Part shown: positions 44,523 through 53,409 of the stretch, in pieces
Layout of the letters: every line of letters starts with the position of its first letter
How positions within the stretch are numbered: position 1 is the stretch's first letter
Assembly (NCBI RefSeq): GCF_009866805.1
Contig: NZ_SIZW01000039.1
Span: 744,001 to 808,000 of the forward strand
Source of the DNA: Schauerella aestuarii
Lineage (GTDB): Bacteria; Pseudomonadota; Gammaproteobacteria; Burkholderiales; Burkholderiaceae_B
Length of the DNA: 64,000 nucleotides
Direction: 5' to 3'
Program-made: the position numbers and the translations under genes
The notes under the pieces: model-generated
The model's database searches: none
Seen by the model: the letters and a program-made list of their open reading frames with translations, nothing else
Told to the model about the DNA's origin: nothing

Positions 44523-45821
44523 CTATCGCTTGCTGGGATCGAAGTGCTTCTTGATGTCTTGCCAGCATTGATAGTATTCGCCTTGCAGCGTGGTCGCAGC
44601 GAGCGCGGCTTCGGTGGGGCGGATCACGCGGCGCGTTTCGAACATGAACGCCATCGTGTCGCGAATGTAGTGGGGCACGCTCGTGTCTGCCGCTGACGCC
44701 TTCTCGAAGGTTTCCGCATCCGGGCCGTGCCCGCTCATGCAGTTGTGCAGGCTCGCGCCGCCCGGTTCAAAGCCCTCGGCCTTGGCGTCGTACACGCCCT
44801 GGATGAGACCCATGAACTCGCTGGCCACGTTGCGGTGGAACCAGGGCGGACGGAAAGTGTCCACCATCGCCAGCACGCGCGGCGGGAAGATTGCGAAATC
44901 CATATTGGCCGTACCCGGGGTATCGGAGGCCGACGTCAGCACGGTGAAGATCGAGGGGTCGGGATGATCGAAACTGATCGAGCCGATGGCATTGAAGTGC
45001 CGCAGATCGTACTTGTAGGGGGCATGATTGCCATGCCAGGCCACCACGTTCAGCGGCGAATGACTGATCTCGGCCTGCCAGAAGCCGCCGGTAAATTTGC
45101 CGATCAGGCGGAAGTCGCCGTCGCGGTCCTCATACCAGGCGCAGGGCGTCTGGAAGTCGCGGGCGTTGGCCAGGCAGTTCGAACCGATGGGGCCGAGCTC
45201 GGGCAAGCGCATCGCGGCCCCGAAGTTCTCGAGCACGTAGCCGCGCGCATCGGCATCTCGCAGGACGACGCGAAAACGCACGCCGCGCGGGATCACCACG
45301 ATCTCCAGCGGTTCCGCCTCGATCAACCCGAATTCGGTCTCGAAACGCAGTCGGCCCTGTTGCAGCACGACCAGCATCTCGCCGTCGGCGTTATAGAAGA
45401 ACCGGTCGTCCATCGATGCCGTGGCCGTGTACACATGAATGCCCACGCCACTGTGCTCATCGGGCGCGCCGTTGCCACCCATCGTGTACATGCCGTCGAT
45501 GAAGTCGGTGGGGGCGGCCGGCATGGGCCGCGCGCTCCAGCGGAGTTGATTGGGGGTAACGGGCAGGGTGCCGAAGTCGCTCTTCCAATCGGCCGCACCG
45601 CCATAGGGGGCGAACGGCTTGTGCTGCACGCCCGGACGAATGCGATAGAGCCAGGAGCGCCGGTTCTCATGGCGCGGCGCCGTGAAGGCGGTACCCGACA
45701 ATTGCTCGGCGTACAAGCCGTAGGCGCATCGCTGCGGCGAATTGCGCCCTTCGGGCAGTGCGCCCGGCAACGCCTCGGTGGCGAACTGATTGCCGAACCC
45801 GGTCTGGTATTGGATGCTCAT
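44523..45821 (-). CDS. hmgA: Homogentisate 1,2-dioxygenase
   Basis: The 432-residue iron dioxygenase opens the ring of homogentisate to maleylacetoacetate. Iron-ligand blocks are visible in [17 protein letters not shown] and [19 protein letters not shown], with SLPLNPQR-like [24 protein letters not shown] near the N-terminus. The start has GGAGACCTC directly upstream. It is first in the hmgA-fahA pair and is divergent from a LysR regulator across a near-palindromic site at 45880-45903. Confidence 0.96.
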   Translation of the reverse strand: MSIQYQTGFGNQFATEALPGALPEGRNSPQRCAYGLYAEQLSGTAFTAPRHENRRSWLYRIRPGVQHKPFAPYGGAADWKSDFGTLPVTPNQLRWSARPMPAAPTDFIDGMYTMGGNGAPDEHSGVGIHVYTATASMDDRFFYNADGEMLVVLQQGRLRFETEFGLIEAEPLEIVVIPRGVRFRVVLRDADARGYVLENFGAAMRLPELGPIGSNCLANARDFQTPCAWYEDRDGDFRLIGKFTGGFWQAEISHSPLNVVAWHGNHAPYKYDLRHFNAIGSISFDHPDPSIFTVLTSASDTPGTANMDFAIFPPRVLAMVDTFRPPWFHRNVASEFMGLIQGVYDAKAEGFEPGGASLHNCMSGHGPDAETFEKASAADTSVPHYIRDTMAFMFETRRVIRPTEAALAATTLQGEYYQCWQDIKKHFDPSKR

Positions 45822-45879
45822 GAGGTCTCCTCTCGTTTGAGGCTATTGTCGCCAATCGGGGCAGCGCTGCGCCATACAT

Positions 45880-45903
45880 CATGGATAATAAGCATTATTC
45901 ATG
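45880..45903. promoter_or_regulatory. Near-palindromic operator between hmgA and lysR
   Basis: The 24-bp site has CATG at both ends and ATAAT/ATTAT arms around AAGC (ATAATAAGCATTAT at 45886-45899); 18 of 24 positions are symmetric. It is 59 bp before hmgA and 48 bp before the LysR gene, the typical place for a LysR recognition site (T-N11-A can be read in the arms). Confidence 0.55.
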
Positions 45904-45950
45904 GCGTGAATAGTGCAGGTCACGCGTGCAAGGGATGTCTAGAGGATGAT

Positions 45951-46859
45951 ATGACCGATCTTCGCAGTGTCGATCTCAATCTGCTGGTGGTCTTTCAGCA
46001 GATCATGGCATCGCGCAATTTGTCGGAGACCGCGCGGCAACTCGATATGTCACAGCCCGCGGTCAGTCATGCGCTGCGCAGGTTGCGCGAGCGGCTGAAC
46101 GACGAGCTTTTCGTACGCACCGCGCAAGGCATGCAGCCCACGCCGCTGGCCGAGCGGCTCGATGCGCCGGTGGCTGAAGCGCTCTCAGCACTGCATCATG
46201 TGTTTGCCGCGCAGGATGACTTCGATCCAGCCACGAGTGCACGCCGATTTCGCCTCGCCATGACGGATGTCGGTGAGATCTATTTCATGCCGGTGTTGAT
46301 CGAACATTGCGCTCGCCACGCGCCCGGCGTACGCCTGGATACGGTGCGGGTCGCCGGTGCCGATCTGGCGCGCGAGATGGCGGCGGGCCGCATCGATGCG
46401 GCAGTGGGGGCGTTCGATAGGGTAGGCGCGGGCACCTTTCAGCGCATGCTGTTTCGCCAGGGATACGCCACGCTCTTTCGGCGCGGGCATCCCACGGCGC
46501 ACGCGGAAATGGGGCTCAAGGCGTTTCGCGCCGAGCGTCATCTGATCGTGTCGCGCGCGGCGCCCTACGGCCAGGTCAATCAGGCGCTGGCCCGCGCGGG
46601 TGTTGGGCTGGAAGATCACTACAGCGTGCCGCACTTTTCGGCCGTGCCATACATCCTCAGCGTGACCGATCTTTTGGCGACCGTGCCCGAAAAACTGGCG
46701 GCCAGCGCCGCGCCGCGATTCGATCTGTTGCAGCTCACGCCACCGGTGCGGGTGCCGCAGTTGCAAACCAACTTGTATTGGCCTCGCCGCGTGCAACGCG
46801 AGCCGGCCAATCAATGGTTGCGGGACATGGTGATGGATGCGTTCGTGGCGCTGCCGTGA
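45951..46859 (+). CDS. LysR-family regulator, probably of hmgA-fahA
   Basis: A 302-residue regulator with an N-terminal winged helix (LRSVDLNLLVVFQQIMASRN, then LDMSQPAVSHALRRLRERLND) of the NodD/SyrM-like branch and a C-terminal effector domain. ATG 45951 has AGAGGA six bases upstream. It is divergent from hmgA, so it most likely activates homogentisate breakdown. Convergent with the monooxygenase gene downstream across 87 bp. Confidence 0.9.
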   Translation: MTDLRSVDLNLLVVFQQIMASRNLSETARQLDMSQPAVSHALRRLRERLNDELFVRTAQGMQPTPLAERLDAPVAEALSALHHVFAAQDDFDPATSARRFRLAMTDVGEIYFMPVLIEHCARHAPGVRLDTVRVAGADLAREMAAGRIDAAVGAFDRVGAGTFQRMLFRQGYATLFRRGHPTAHAEMGLKAFRAERHLIVSRAAPYGQVNQALARAGVGLEDHYSVPHFSAVPYILSVTDLLATVPEKLAASAAPRFDLLQLTPPVRVPQLQTNLYWPRRVQREPANQWLRDMVMDAFVALP

Positions 46860-46946
46860 CGTCAGGGTGGCGCGCAGCGTGCGTGGCCTGAGTCCATTGA
46901 CACCCTTAGCGTTGCAGGCGTCGGCAGCAGTGCCGACGCCTGCGCG

Positions 46947-48179
46947 TCACACATTCACGCTGTCGACGTCATACTCGAACAACCATTCATAGCGCGCCTT
47001 GACGCGATCTTCGGTCCATTCGCGCGCCACATACGCGGCCGCCCCTTCGGCGTGCGCAAGCGCCGGATTGTGGAAGCGCTTGGCATTCTCGGCCGACCCG
47101 CGAACCACTCGCGCCGTGCGTTCTACACGTGCATGCTCGTAGCGGGCGAAGGCCGTGGCAATGTCGCCATCGTGCGCCTGGATGGCGCGGGCAAGCACAT
47201 AACCGTCCTCGATCGCCATGGCGGCGCCGGACGCCAGCATGGGCAGCGTGGGATGGCAGGCGTCACCCAGCAGCGTGATGCGGCCTGAAGTCCATTTGGG
47301 AAGCGGCTCGCGCAGCATCAATGCCCACTTGAACGGCGCATCCAGGGCATGAATGAGGGTTTGCACATCGTCGTGCCACCCCTCGAAATCATGGGCGCAT
47401 TCCGCGACGGTGCCGCGTTCGGTCCAGGATTCGATCTGCCAGTCGTCTCGTTCCAGAATGCCGACGAAATTGACGAGTTCGCCGCGACGCAGGGGGTAGT
47501 GGATGACGTGGGCACCGGGTCCCACCCAGTTCACGGCATAGGGCTCGCGCAAATGTGCCGGCAGTTTTTCGGCGGGGATAATGCCGCGCCATGCCACCGT
47601 TCCGGAGAATTGCGCGCGATCCGCGCCGAACATCGCGCTTCGCAGTTGCGAATGCACGCCGTCTGCACCGATCAAGGCGTCGCCATGCAGCCGGTCGCCA
47701 TTCGCAAGCGCCACCGTTACCCCTGCGTCGACTTGGTCCGCCGCGATCACGCGCGCGCCGAGCTTGATCGCATCGGGATCCGCGGCGAGAACCGCGTCGA
47801 CAAGGATGCGGTGCAGGTCGGCACGATACAGCGTGTAGTACGGATAGCCGTAGCGCGAGACCGACTCGCCGCCCAGATCGAAGAGCGGCCAGGTCTGCCC
47901 CGTCGACCAGAGGCGAATGCGTTTGCCGGCTGCGGGGTTGGCGACTTTCGATAACGCGTCTGCCAGGCCGAGGTTGAAGAGCACGCGGTTGGCATTGGCA
48001 CTGAGCTGAATGCCGGCACCCACTTCGCCCAGGGCGTTGGCTTGTTCGAGCACGCGAACGCGATAGCCACGCCGCAGCAGGGCCAGCGCTGCGGTCAGGC
48101 CGCCAAGCCCCGCACCGGCGATGATGAAAAGCGGCGCATCGGGGGTGGCGGATGCGTCTTGCATGGAAAGAAGAGACAT
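46947..48179 (-). CDS. FAD-dependent monooxygenase (salicylate/3-hydroxybenzoate hydroxylase-like)
   Basis: A 410-residue group A flavoprotein hydroxylase. FAD motif [19 protein letters not shown] at about residues 19-37; DGVHS motif as [15 protein letters not shown] motif [24 protein letters not shown]. These fit salicylate hydroxylase or 3-hydroxybenzoate 6-hydroxylase relatives. I start at ATG 48179 because it begins close to the Rossmann strand; in-frame codons extend to 48290. It is 19 bp after a Bug-type binding protein, so it may hydroxylate the compound that protein helps import. Confidence 0.85.
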   Translation of the reverse strand: MSLLSMQDASATPDAPLFIIAGAGLGGLTAALALLRRGYRVRVLEQANALGEVGAGIQLSANANRVLFNLGLADALSKVANPAAGKRIRLWSTGQTWPLFDLGGESVSRYGYPYYTLYRADLHRILVDAVLAADPDAIKLGARVIAADQVDAGVTVALANGDRLHGDALIGADGVHSQLRSAMFGADRAQFSGTVAWRGIIPAEKLPAHLREPYAVNWVGPGAHVIHYPLRRGELVNFVGILERDDWQIESWTERGTVAECAHDFEGWHDDVQTLIHALDAPFKWALMLREPLPKWTSGRITLLGDACHPTLPMLASGAAMAIEDGYVLARAIQAHDGDIATAFARYEHARVERTARVVRGSAENAKRFHNPALAHAEGAAAYVAREWTEDRVKARYEWLFEYDVDSVNV

Positions 48180-48198
48180 GACTGCGGCGTCCTTGGTG

Positions 48199-49200
48199 CT
48201 ATTCGGGTTTGACGTTGGCCTGCTTGACCACCCGACCCCATTTGGCGAGGTCGGTCTGGATCGATGCGGCGAAGTCGGCGGGCGATCCACCCACGGGCTC
48301 CAGGCCCAGGGCGTTCATCTGTTTGATGACCTCGGGATCCTTGGCGCCACTAGCCAAGGCCTTCGTCAAGGTCGCCACCACAGGCGCCGGCGTGCCCGCG
48401 GGCGCCAGCAACCCGAACCAGGAGTAGGCCTCGAAGGGCTTGCCGAGCGCTTCAGCAACGGTGGGCACATCGGGTAATTTCGCATAGCGTTGCGAACCGG
48501 TGACGGCAAAGGCGCGCAGTTTGCCTGTAGCGATCTGGGGGTACAGCAGCGTGACCGTATCGAAGAGATAATCGACCTGACCGCCCATCACATCGCTCAT
48601 GGCCGGTGCACCGCCACGATAAGGAATGTGCAGCATATCGACGCCGCTCTCGCTTTTGAACAGCTCGGCGGTCAGGTGGCCGACGGAGCCGTTGCCGGCC
48701 GAGGCCACGGTTGCCTGTTTGCTGCGACCCTCGCGCAGCACGTCCTGGAGGGTTTGGGCAGTCAGCGCCGGGCGGCCCACCAGGATGAGTGGGCCACGCA
48801 CCGCCATGCCGATGGGTGTGAACGATTTGATGGCGTCGTACTGCAGATCGGGATAGAGCGCCGGGGCCACGACCATGCTGCTGGTGCCGCCCCAAAGCAG
48901 GGTGTAGCCGTCGGCAGGTTGGCGCGTCACGGCGGCCGTTCCCACGGTGCCGCCTGCACCCGCGCGGTTTTCGACGATCACCGGTTGTCCCAGCGCGTCG
49001 GCCATGACTTTCCCGAACAGTCGCGCGCTGCTATCGGTCGGCCCGCCGGGTGGGAAGGGCACGACGAGCGTGATCGGTTTGGAGGGAAAAGTATCGGCAG
49101 CGTGGGCGGCAACCGGCATCATCGAAGCGCTTACCGCCAATGCTGCCGCGACGTGCGCGATGCCGCGCAGGCGGCGGGAACTGAAGAAGGGGAACGTCAT
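48199..49200 (-). CDS. Bug-family tripartite tricarboxylate transporter substrate-binding protein
   Basis: A 333-residue periplasmic protein. Signal peptide: basic SSRRLRG, hydrophobic [21 protein letters not shown], cleavage after AHA. The mature start [23 protein letters not shown] is the family hallmark (PxGGxxD region). ATG 49200 is preferred over ATG 49212 because GGAG precedes it by six bases. No TctA/TctB membrane partners are in the window, as is common for the many orphan Bug genes of Alcaligenaceae. It is divergent from a LysR regulator and cotranscribed with the monooxygenase. Confidence 0.92.
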   Translation of the reverse strand: MTFPFFSSRRLRGIAHVAAALAVSASMMPVAAHAADTFPSKPITLVVPFPPGGPTDSSARLFGKVMADALGQPVIVENRAGAGGTVGTAAVTRQPADGYTLLWGGTSSMVVAPALYPDLQYDAIKSFTPIGMAVRGPLILVGRPALTAQTLQDVLREGRSKQATVASAGNGSVGHLTAELFKSESGVDMLHIPYRGGAPAMSDVMGGQVDYLFDTVTLLYPQIATGKLRAFAVTGSQRYAKLPDVPTVAEALGKPFEAYSWFGLLAPAGTPAPVVATLTKALASGAKDPEVIKQMNALGLEPVGGSPADFAASIQTDLAKWGRVVKQANVKPE

Positions 49201-49292
49201 GGGAGTCTCCATCCATGTTTGCGGCGTCCATCATGGGTGGGACGCTCCTCGTTATTGCAGCGCAAAGCGATAAACAAGTAAAACCACGATAA

Positions 49293-49304
49293 TTAATGCA
49301 TTAA
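49293..49304. promoter_or_regulatory. Perfect palindrome between bug and lysR
   Basis: TTAATGCATTAA is a perfect 12-bp palindrome, 23 bp before the LysR start. GTTATTGC is also repeated at 49251-49258 and 49317-49324 on either side. Likely operator of the LysR protein encoded next door. Confidence 0.5.
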
Positions 49305-49327
49305 CAACCAATATTTGTTATTGCGCG

Positions 49328-50233
49328 ATGAATTTTTCGTATCGGCAGTTGCGTGGTTTCCTGGCCGTGGCCGAGCACGGCAGCTTCACGAAGGCTGCGG
49401 AGCAATTGCACGTCACCCAGGCCGGGCTCAGCGCGATGGTGCGAGAGTTCGAGGACAGCGTGGGATGCCGACTGTTCGAGCGCAGCACGCGCGCGGTAAC
49501 GCTCACCGCGCAAGGACAGGCCTTGCTGCCCATTGCCCTGCGCACGGTCGCGGAGCTGGGCCATGCCCTTTCAAGGCTGACGCAATCGGGCGAGCGCGCG
49601 CGCAATGCGCTGCGCGTAGGCGTCACGCCGCTGATCGCAAGCAGCGTGATGCCCGAGATCCTCAGCCTCTTCGCGCAGGAAGCTCCCGATGTGGTCGTCG
49701 ATATGCAGGACCTCGATCGTGGCTTGATACAGCGGGGCGTGGAGGACGGATCCCTCGACGCCGGCTTTGGCGGGTTCTTCGGCAAAGTGGCCGGGGTAAA
49801 GCGGCGCGCGATCTTTCCGGCACATCTTGCGCTCGCTCAGCCGCACGGCGCAATGGGGGATTCACGTCGGCGGCGCGCCGTTCAATGGGCGCATGTCGCG
49901 TCGTCGCAGCTGATCGCATTGCCGGCCGACAATGCCATTCAACGCCTGGCGGATCGTCATGCGCAAAGCCGCCCTGAGGACGTTGCGCGCCGCCGCACGG
50001 TCACGCATCTCGAGACCGTACTCGCGCTTGTCGAAGCAGGGTTGGGAGAAGCGATCGTGCCGTCGTTTGCAGGGGTGGCGGCTCAGCGCTGGCGGGTTCA
50101 CCTCGCGCCGCTCGTGCCCCGCGTCGATCTGGATTACTACGTGATTACGCGGGCGGGCCGCCGCGACGTCGAGACGATCGATCGTTTTGCCGAAACCTTC
50201 ACGCGCGTCATGCGAACACGACTGAATGTGTGA
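49328..50233 (+). CDS. LysR-family regulator
   Basis: A 301-residue regulator. Winged helix: LRGFLAVAEHGSFTKAAEQL, VTQAGLSAMVREFEDSVGCRLFERSTRAVTLT. The C-terminal part is an effector-binding fold ending near residue 295. It is divergent from the Bug-monooxygenase pair and therefore likely their regulator. It faces the DUF2783 gene tail to tail at 50 bp distance. Confidence 0.9.
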   Translation: MNFSYRQLRGFLAVAEHGSFTKAAEQLHVTQAGLSAMVREFEDSVGCRLFERSTRAVTLTAQGQALLPIALRTVAELGHALSRLTQSGERARNALRVGVTPLIASSVMPEILSLFAQEAPDVVVDMQDLDRGLIQRGVEDGSLDAGFGGFFGKVAGVKRRAIFPAHLALAQPHGAMGDSRRRRAVQWAHVASSQLIALPADNAIQRLADRHAQSRPEDVARRRTVTHLETVLALVEAGLGEAIVPSFAGVAAQRWRVHLAPLVPRVDLDYYVITRAGRRDVETIDRFAETFTRVMRTRLNV

Positions 50234-50283
50234 GCCGCGCACATCGAAGCGGTGATGTCCCGCGCCTCACACCTTCGATCGCG

Positions 50284-50478
50284 TCACACCACCGACATTC
50301 GGGCTTCATTCAATGCCTCACGCAGCACCGCCATGTCGCCGATGTGATTGGCCAGCAGCAGCACCAATGCGGCGTTGAGCTCTTCGCTTTGCGCCGGGGT
50401 CAAATCCCGGTGCGTGTCGATGAGCGTCTCATAAAAATCGTCGGGTGCGGCAAGATTGAGTTCGCGTTGCAATGGCAT
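50284..50478 (-). CDS. DUF2783 domain protein, 64 aa
   Basis: A small acidic protein, MPLQRELNLAAPDDFYETL and on to LLLANHIGDMAVLREALNEAR, which matches the DUF2783 family (DDFYE..LI..H, LVLLLANHIGD). It starts 8 bp after the hydroxylase stop and has no membrane segment or signal peptide. DUF2783 has no known function; its place behind an FAD hydroxylase suggests an accessory or small subunit. The start ATG 50478 is the only good one; the frame remains open far upstream but there overlaps the hydroxylase. Confidence 0.82.
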   Translation of the reverse strand: MPLQRELNLAAPDDFYETLIDTHRDLTPAQSEELNAALVLLLANHIGDMAVLREALNEARMSVV

Positions 50479-50486
50479 GAGGGTTC

Positions 50487-52217
50487 TCACAGAGCAATGG
50501 CTGCAGCCGACGCTGGCCTGACATCCACGGCGGCCGCGTGTCCGGTGGCTCGCGCCAGCGCGGCATCCACGTGTCGGGCATCCAGCGTTCGCCAGCGTGC
50601 CGCGATGTGGTGGTCGGGGCGGATCAGGTAGCCGGTGCCGGCCTCGGCGTCGTAGCGTTGGCGCAAGAGACCGTTGCTGTCGATGCGGCAGGTGGCACCG
50701 GCAGGCGCCTGCGCGCATGCCGGCGCGGTGTCGAACACCAGCACGACGTCCAGCGGCACCGCATGTGCGGAAGCGGCTTGCAACCGCGCCCACGTTGCGG
50801 CATCGGGCGCACGGTCGCCGCAAAAGTGCGCCAGCACGAAGCGGCCGCCCAGCGCGTCGAGCCACCAGCTTGCCGTACCGTCGGGCAAGGTGACAGGTGC
50901 GTCGAGTGCCGTTGCGCCAGGGGCAACCCGCGCCGCAGAAAAGGGCGCCGCGTCCGGTGTATTCAGTTCGGACTGAAGATAGGCGGTGGGGGTGGAGAGG
51001 CGTCCGCTATTGACCAGCGCGCGTGCAAACACATGCCGCTTGGCAAGATTGAGGACGGCATTGCGCAGCACGCGGCTCGCTTCGCTTTTGGGTGTGATGA
51101 AATCGGTCGCGCGCGATGAATGGCGGATGTTCTCGTCAGCGGCAAATTCGCGCTCGGACGCGTAAGAGTCCAACAGCGTGGCAGGCGCCTTGCCTTGCAG
51201 CACAAGCTTGAGCTTCCACGCCAGGTTGTCGGCATCCTGCACGCCGCTGTTCGCGCCGCGCGCCCCGAACGGCGACACGCGGTGGGCCGAATCGCCCGCA
51301 AACAATATGCGGCCATGCCTGAACGCATCCATGCGTTCGCATGCGAAGGTGTATACGCTTACCCACTCGAGAGTGACGTCCACGTCGGCGCCCAGCAAGG
51401 CACGGATGCGGGGCATCACGTTCTCGGGTTTGACGGCCTCTACCGGATCGGCGTTCCAGCCCAACTGAAAGTCGATGCGCCAGACGTTGTCGGGCTGCCG
51501 GTGCAGCAATACCGATTGATTGGGATGAAAGGGCGGATCGAACCAGAACCAGCGCTCGGTGGGGAAGTCTGCCGTCATCTTCACGTCGGCGATGAGAAAC
51601 CGATCTCGGAAGACGCGGCCGCGGCTTTCCTGGCCGATCGCTTTTCGAATCGGCGAACGTGAGCCATCGCACGCCACAACCCACTGCGCGTCGAGCGTGT
51701 AGGGGCCGTCGGGTGTTTCGATTGCGAGCGTGACGTGATCCGCATGCGGGGTCACGTTGGCGACTTTGCTTTTCCAGCGCAGGTCGATATTGGGGTGGCG
51801 GCTTGCGCAATCGTGCAGATAGCCTTCGGCGTAGTACTGCTGCAGATTGATGAAGGCCGGGCGGCGATGGCCCGATTCGGGCAGCAGATCGAACTGCCAC
51901 ACTTCCTGGTCGCGGAAGAACACGCGCCCGACATTCCACGACACGCCTTTTTGCGTCATCGTTTCGCCCAGCCCCAGGCGATCCCAGATATCCAGCGTGC
52001 GCTTGGCGAAACAGATGGCGCGCGACCCGGTCGATAACCGGTCGTCGTCATCCAGCATAACGACCTTCACGCCTTGTTGCGCCAGGTCGATCGCCGCCGT
52101 AAGGCCGACGGGGCCTGCGCCCACCACGACCACGGGATGGGGTGCCGCGGGCGCGCGATCCTGATCGGCGTGGCGCCGATAGGCGAACGCCAGCCGCTGA
52201 TAGTCGATGTCTCCCAC
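50487..52217 (-). CDS. FAD-dependent aromatic hydroxylase, MhpA/PHBH-like
   Basis: A 576-residue group A flavoprotein. FAD motif VVVVGAGPVGLTAAIDLAQQG (residues about 29-49), DG motif VVACDGSRSPIRKAIG, GD motif ILFAGDSAHRVSPFGARGANSGVQDADNLAWKLKLV. The C-terminal 150 residues fit the thioredoxin-like tail of the MhpA/phenol hydroxylase class. Substrate likely a phenolic acid; the cysteine motifs of thiol enzymes are absent. The middle gene of a three-gene unit, 79 bp after the MBL-fold gene and 8 bp before the DUF2783 gene. Confidence 0.87.
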   Translation of the reverse strand: MGDIDYQRLAFAYRRHADQDRAPAAPHPVVVVGAGPVGLTAAIDLAQQGVKVVMLDDDDRLSTGSRAICFAKRTLDIWDRLGLGETMTQKGVSWNVGRVFFRDQEVWQFDLLPESGHRRPAFINLQQYYAEGYLHDCASRHPNIDLRWKSKVANVTPHADHVTLAIETPDGPYTLDAQWVVACDGSRSPIRKAIGQESRGRVFRDRFLIADVKMTADFPTERWFWFDPPFHPNQSVLLHRQPDNVWRIDFQLGWNADPVEAVKPENVMPRIRALLGADVDVTLEWVSVYTFACERMDAFRHGRILFAGDSAHRVSPFGARGANSGVQDADNLAWKLKLVLQGKAPATLLDSYASEREFAADENIRHSSRATDFITPKSEASRVLRNAVLNLAKRHVFARALVNSGRLSTPTAYLQSELNTPDAAPFSAARVAPGATALDAPVTLPDGTASWWLDALGGRFVLAHFCGDRAPDAATWARLQAASAHAVPLDVVLVFDTAPACAQAPAGATCRIDSNGLLRQRYDAEAGTGYLIRPDHHIAARWRTLDARHVDAALARATGHAAAVDVRPASAAAIAL

Positions 52218-52296
52218 GATTTGTCTCCGGTGTGGGCTTGTTCTCGCGCGCCGTCCTGTGCCGGACGGTCACGCGCAACGGGTCGATCGTGTGCGC

Positions 52297-53253
52297 TTAA
52301 GCGCCTTCGAGTTGCTGCCACATATCGACATCGCGCTCGGCGGTCCAGATGCGCGGGTGGTCATGGCCGGTGGCTTCGTCATAGGCACGCGTCACATCGA
52401 ACGGCATGCAGTGATCGAAGATCACCCAGTCGCGATATCGCGGCTGCATCAGCGCATAGGTTTCGCGATAGATGGTCTTGAGGTCTTTGCCGTCGGCCAC
52501 GCCTTGATAGACGCTGCCGTACAGATCGGTCAGGAACGCGCGCGTGCCGGCCAGGGCGCGCTGCACGTCTTGCGGGTTGGTGAGCGCCGGACCGCGGCCG
52601 GGCACCAACTGCGATGGCGCCATGCGGGCCAGGTTGTCCAGCGTGGCGGGCCAGTCGCGGAAATAGGCATCGCCCGCATAGGGGGTGGTCATGTACTCGA
52701 CCAGATCGCCCGCAAACAGGATCTTCTGATCCGGCAGCCACGCGATCGTGTCGCCCTTGGTGTGGCCGCGCCCCACCTGCATGAGTTTGACTTCAAGGTT
52801 GCCGAGATCGACGGTCATCTCGCCCGAAAACGTCATCGTGGGCCACGTCAGGCCATCGGGTACCGATTCAACGGCGCGGAAGAGGCGGGGGAAGCGGCCG
52901 ATCTCGCTGGCCTTGTCTTGCTCGCCGCGCTCGACAATCAAGTCGTACGTGTCGCGGCTGGCGATGATTTCCTGCGCTTCGTAGGCCGACGCGCCGAACA
53001 CGCGCACCGCGTGATAGTGCGAGAGCAGCACGTACTTGATCGGCTTGTCGGTGACTTCGCGGATGCGGCGGATCACGTCCTGCGCCATGACCGGCGTGGC
53101 TTGCGTGTCGGTGACCATGACGGCGTCGTCGCCGATGATGATGCCGGTGTTGGGATCGCCCTGGGCCGTGTAGGCATAGGCGTTATCCGAAAGCTTTTCG
53201 AACGAGACGACTTTCTCTTCGACGTCGGCGTGCGAAGCAAATTTCTTGGTCAT
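52297..53253 (-). CDS. MBL-fold metallohydrolase-like protein with altered metal motif
   Basis: A 318-residue metallo-beta-lactamase fold protein. The usual HxHxDH motif is read as His79-Tyr-His81-Ala-Val83-Arg84, so the Asp and the last His of site 2 are replaced. His164 in GRGHTKGDT, Asp183 in LFAGDLVEY and a late HDH near residue 298 remain, which could keep a single-metal site. It is the first gene of the unit with the MhpA-like hydroxylase and DUF2783 protein and has its own strong promoter. A ring-cleavage-product or lactone hydrolase role is a guess. Confidence 0.85.
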   Translation of the reverse strand: MTKKFASHADVEEKVVSFEKLSDNAYAYTAQGDPNTGIIIGDDAVMVTDTQATPVMAQDVIRRIREVTDKPIKYVLLSHYHAVRVFGASAYEAQEIIASRDTYDLIVERGEQDKASEIGRFPRLFRAVESVPDGLTWPTMTFSGEMTVDLGNLEVKLMQVGRGHTKGDTIAWLPDQKILFAGDLVEYMTTPYAGDAYFRDWPATLDNLARMAPSQLVPGRGPALTNPQDVQRALAGTRAFLTDLYGSVYQGVADGKDLKTIYRETYALMQPRYRDWVIFDHCMPFDVTRAYDEATGHDHPRIWTAERDVDMWQQLEGA

Positions 53254-53298
53254 GAACGGTGTCTCCAGACGGTCGCCTCTACAGGGGCGGTCGAGATC

Positions 53299-53346
53299 AC
53301 TATAGTCTTGCGTTCGTTTTAGTGCAATACGTTCGTTATAAACGAA
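53299..53346 (-). promoter_or_regulatory. Promoter and repeated operator of the MBL-hydroxylase-DUF2783 unit
   Basis: On the minus strand TTGCAC (53327-53322) and TATAGT (53304-53299) are 17 bp apart. A perfect 6+3+6 inverted repeat TTCGTT-ATA-AACGAA (53332-53346) stands just upstream of the -35, and a further GTTCGTT at 53312-53318 lies in the spacer. This layout suits repression or activation by a dimer; no regulator is encoded next to it except the LysR gene at 49328. Confidence 0.65.
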
Positions 53347-53409
53347 TTGTGAGGAGATCCGCCATAGTTCCTTTTGGCCGCTGCCCTGCCGGGCAGTACT
53401 GCTGCTGCG

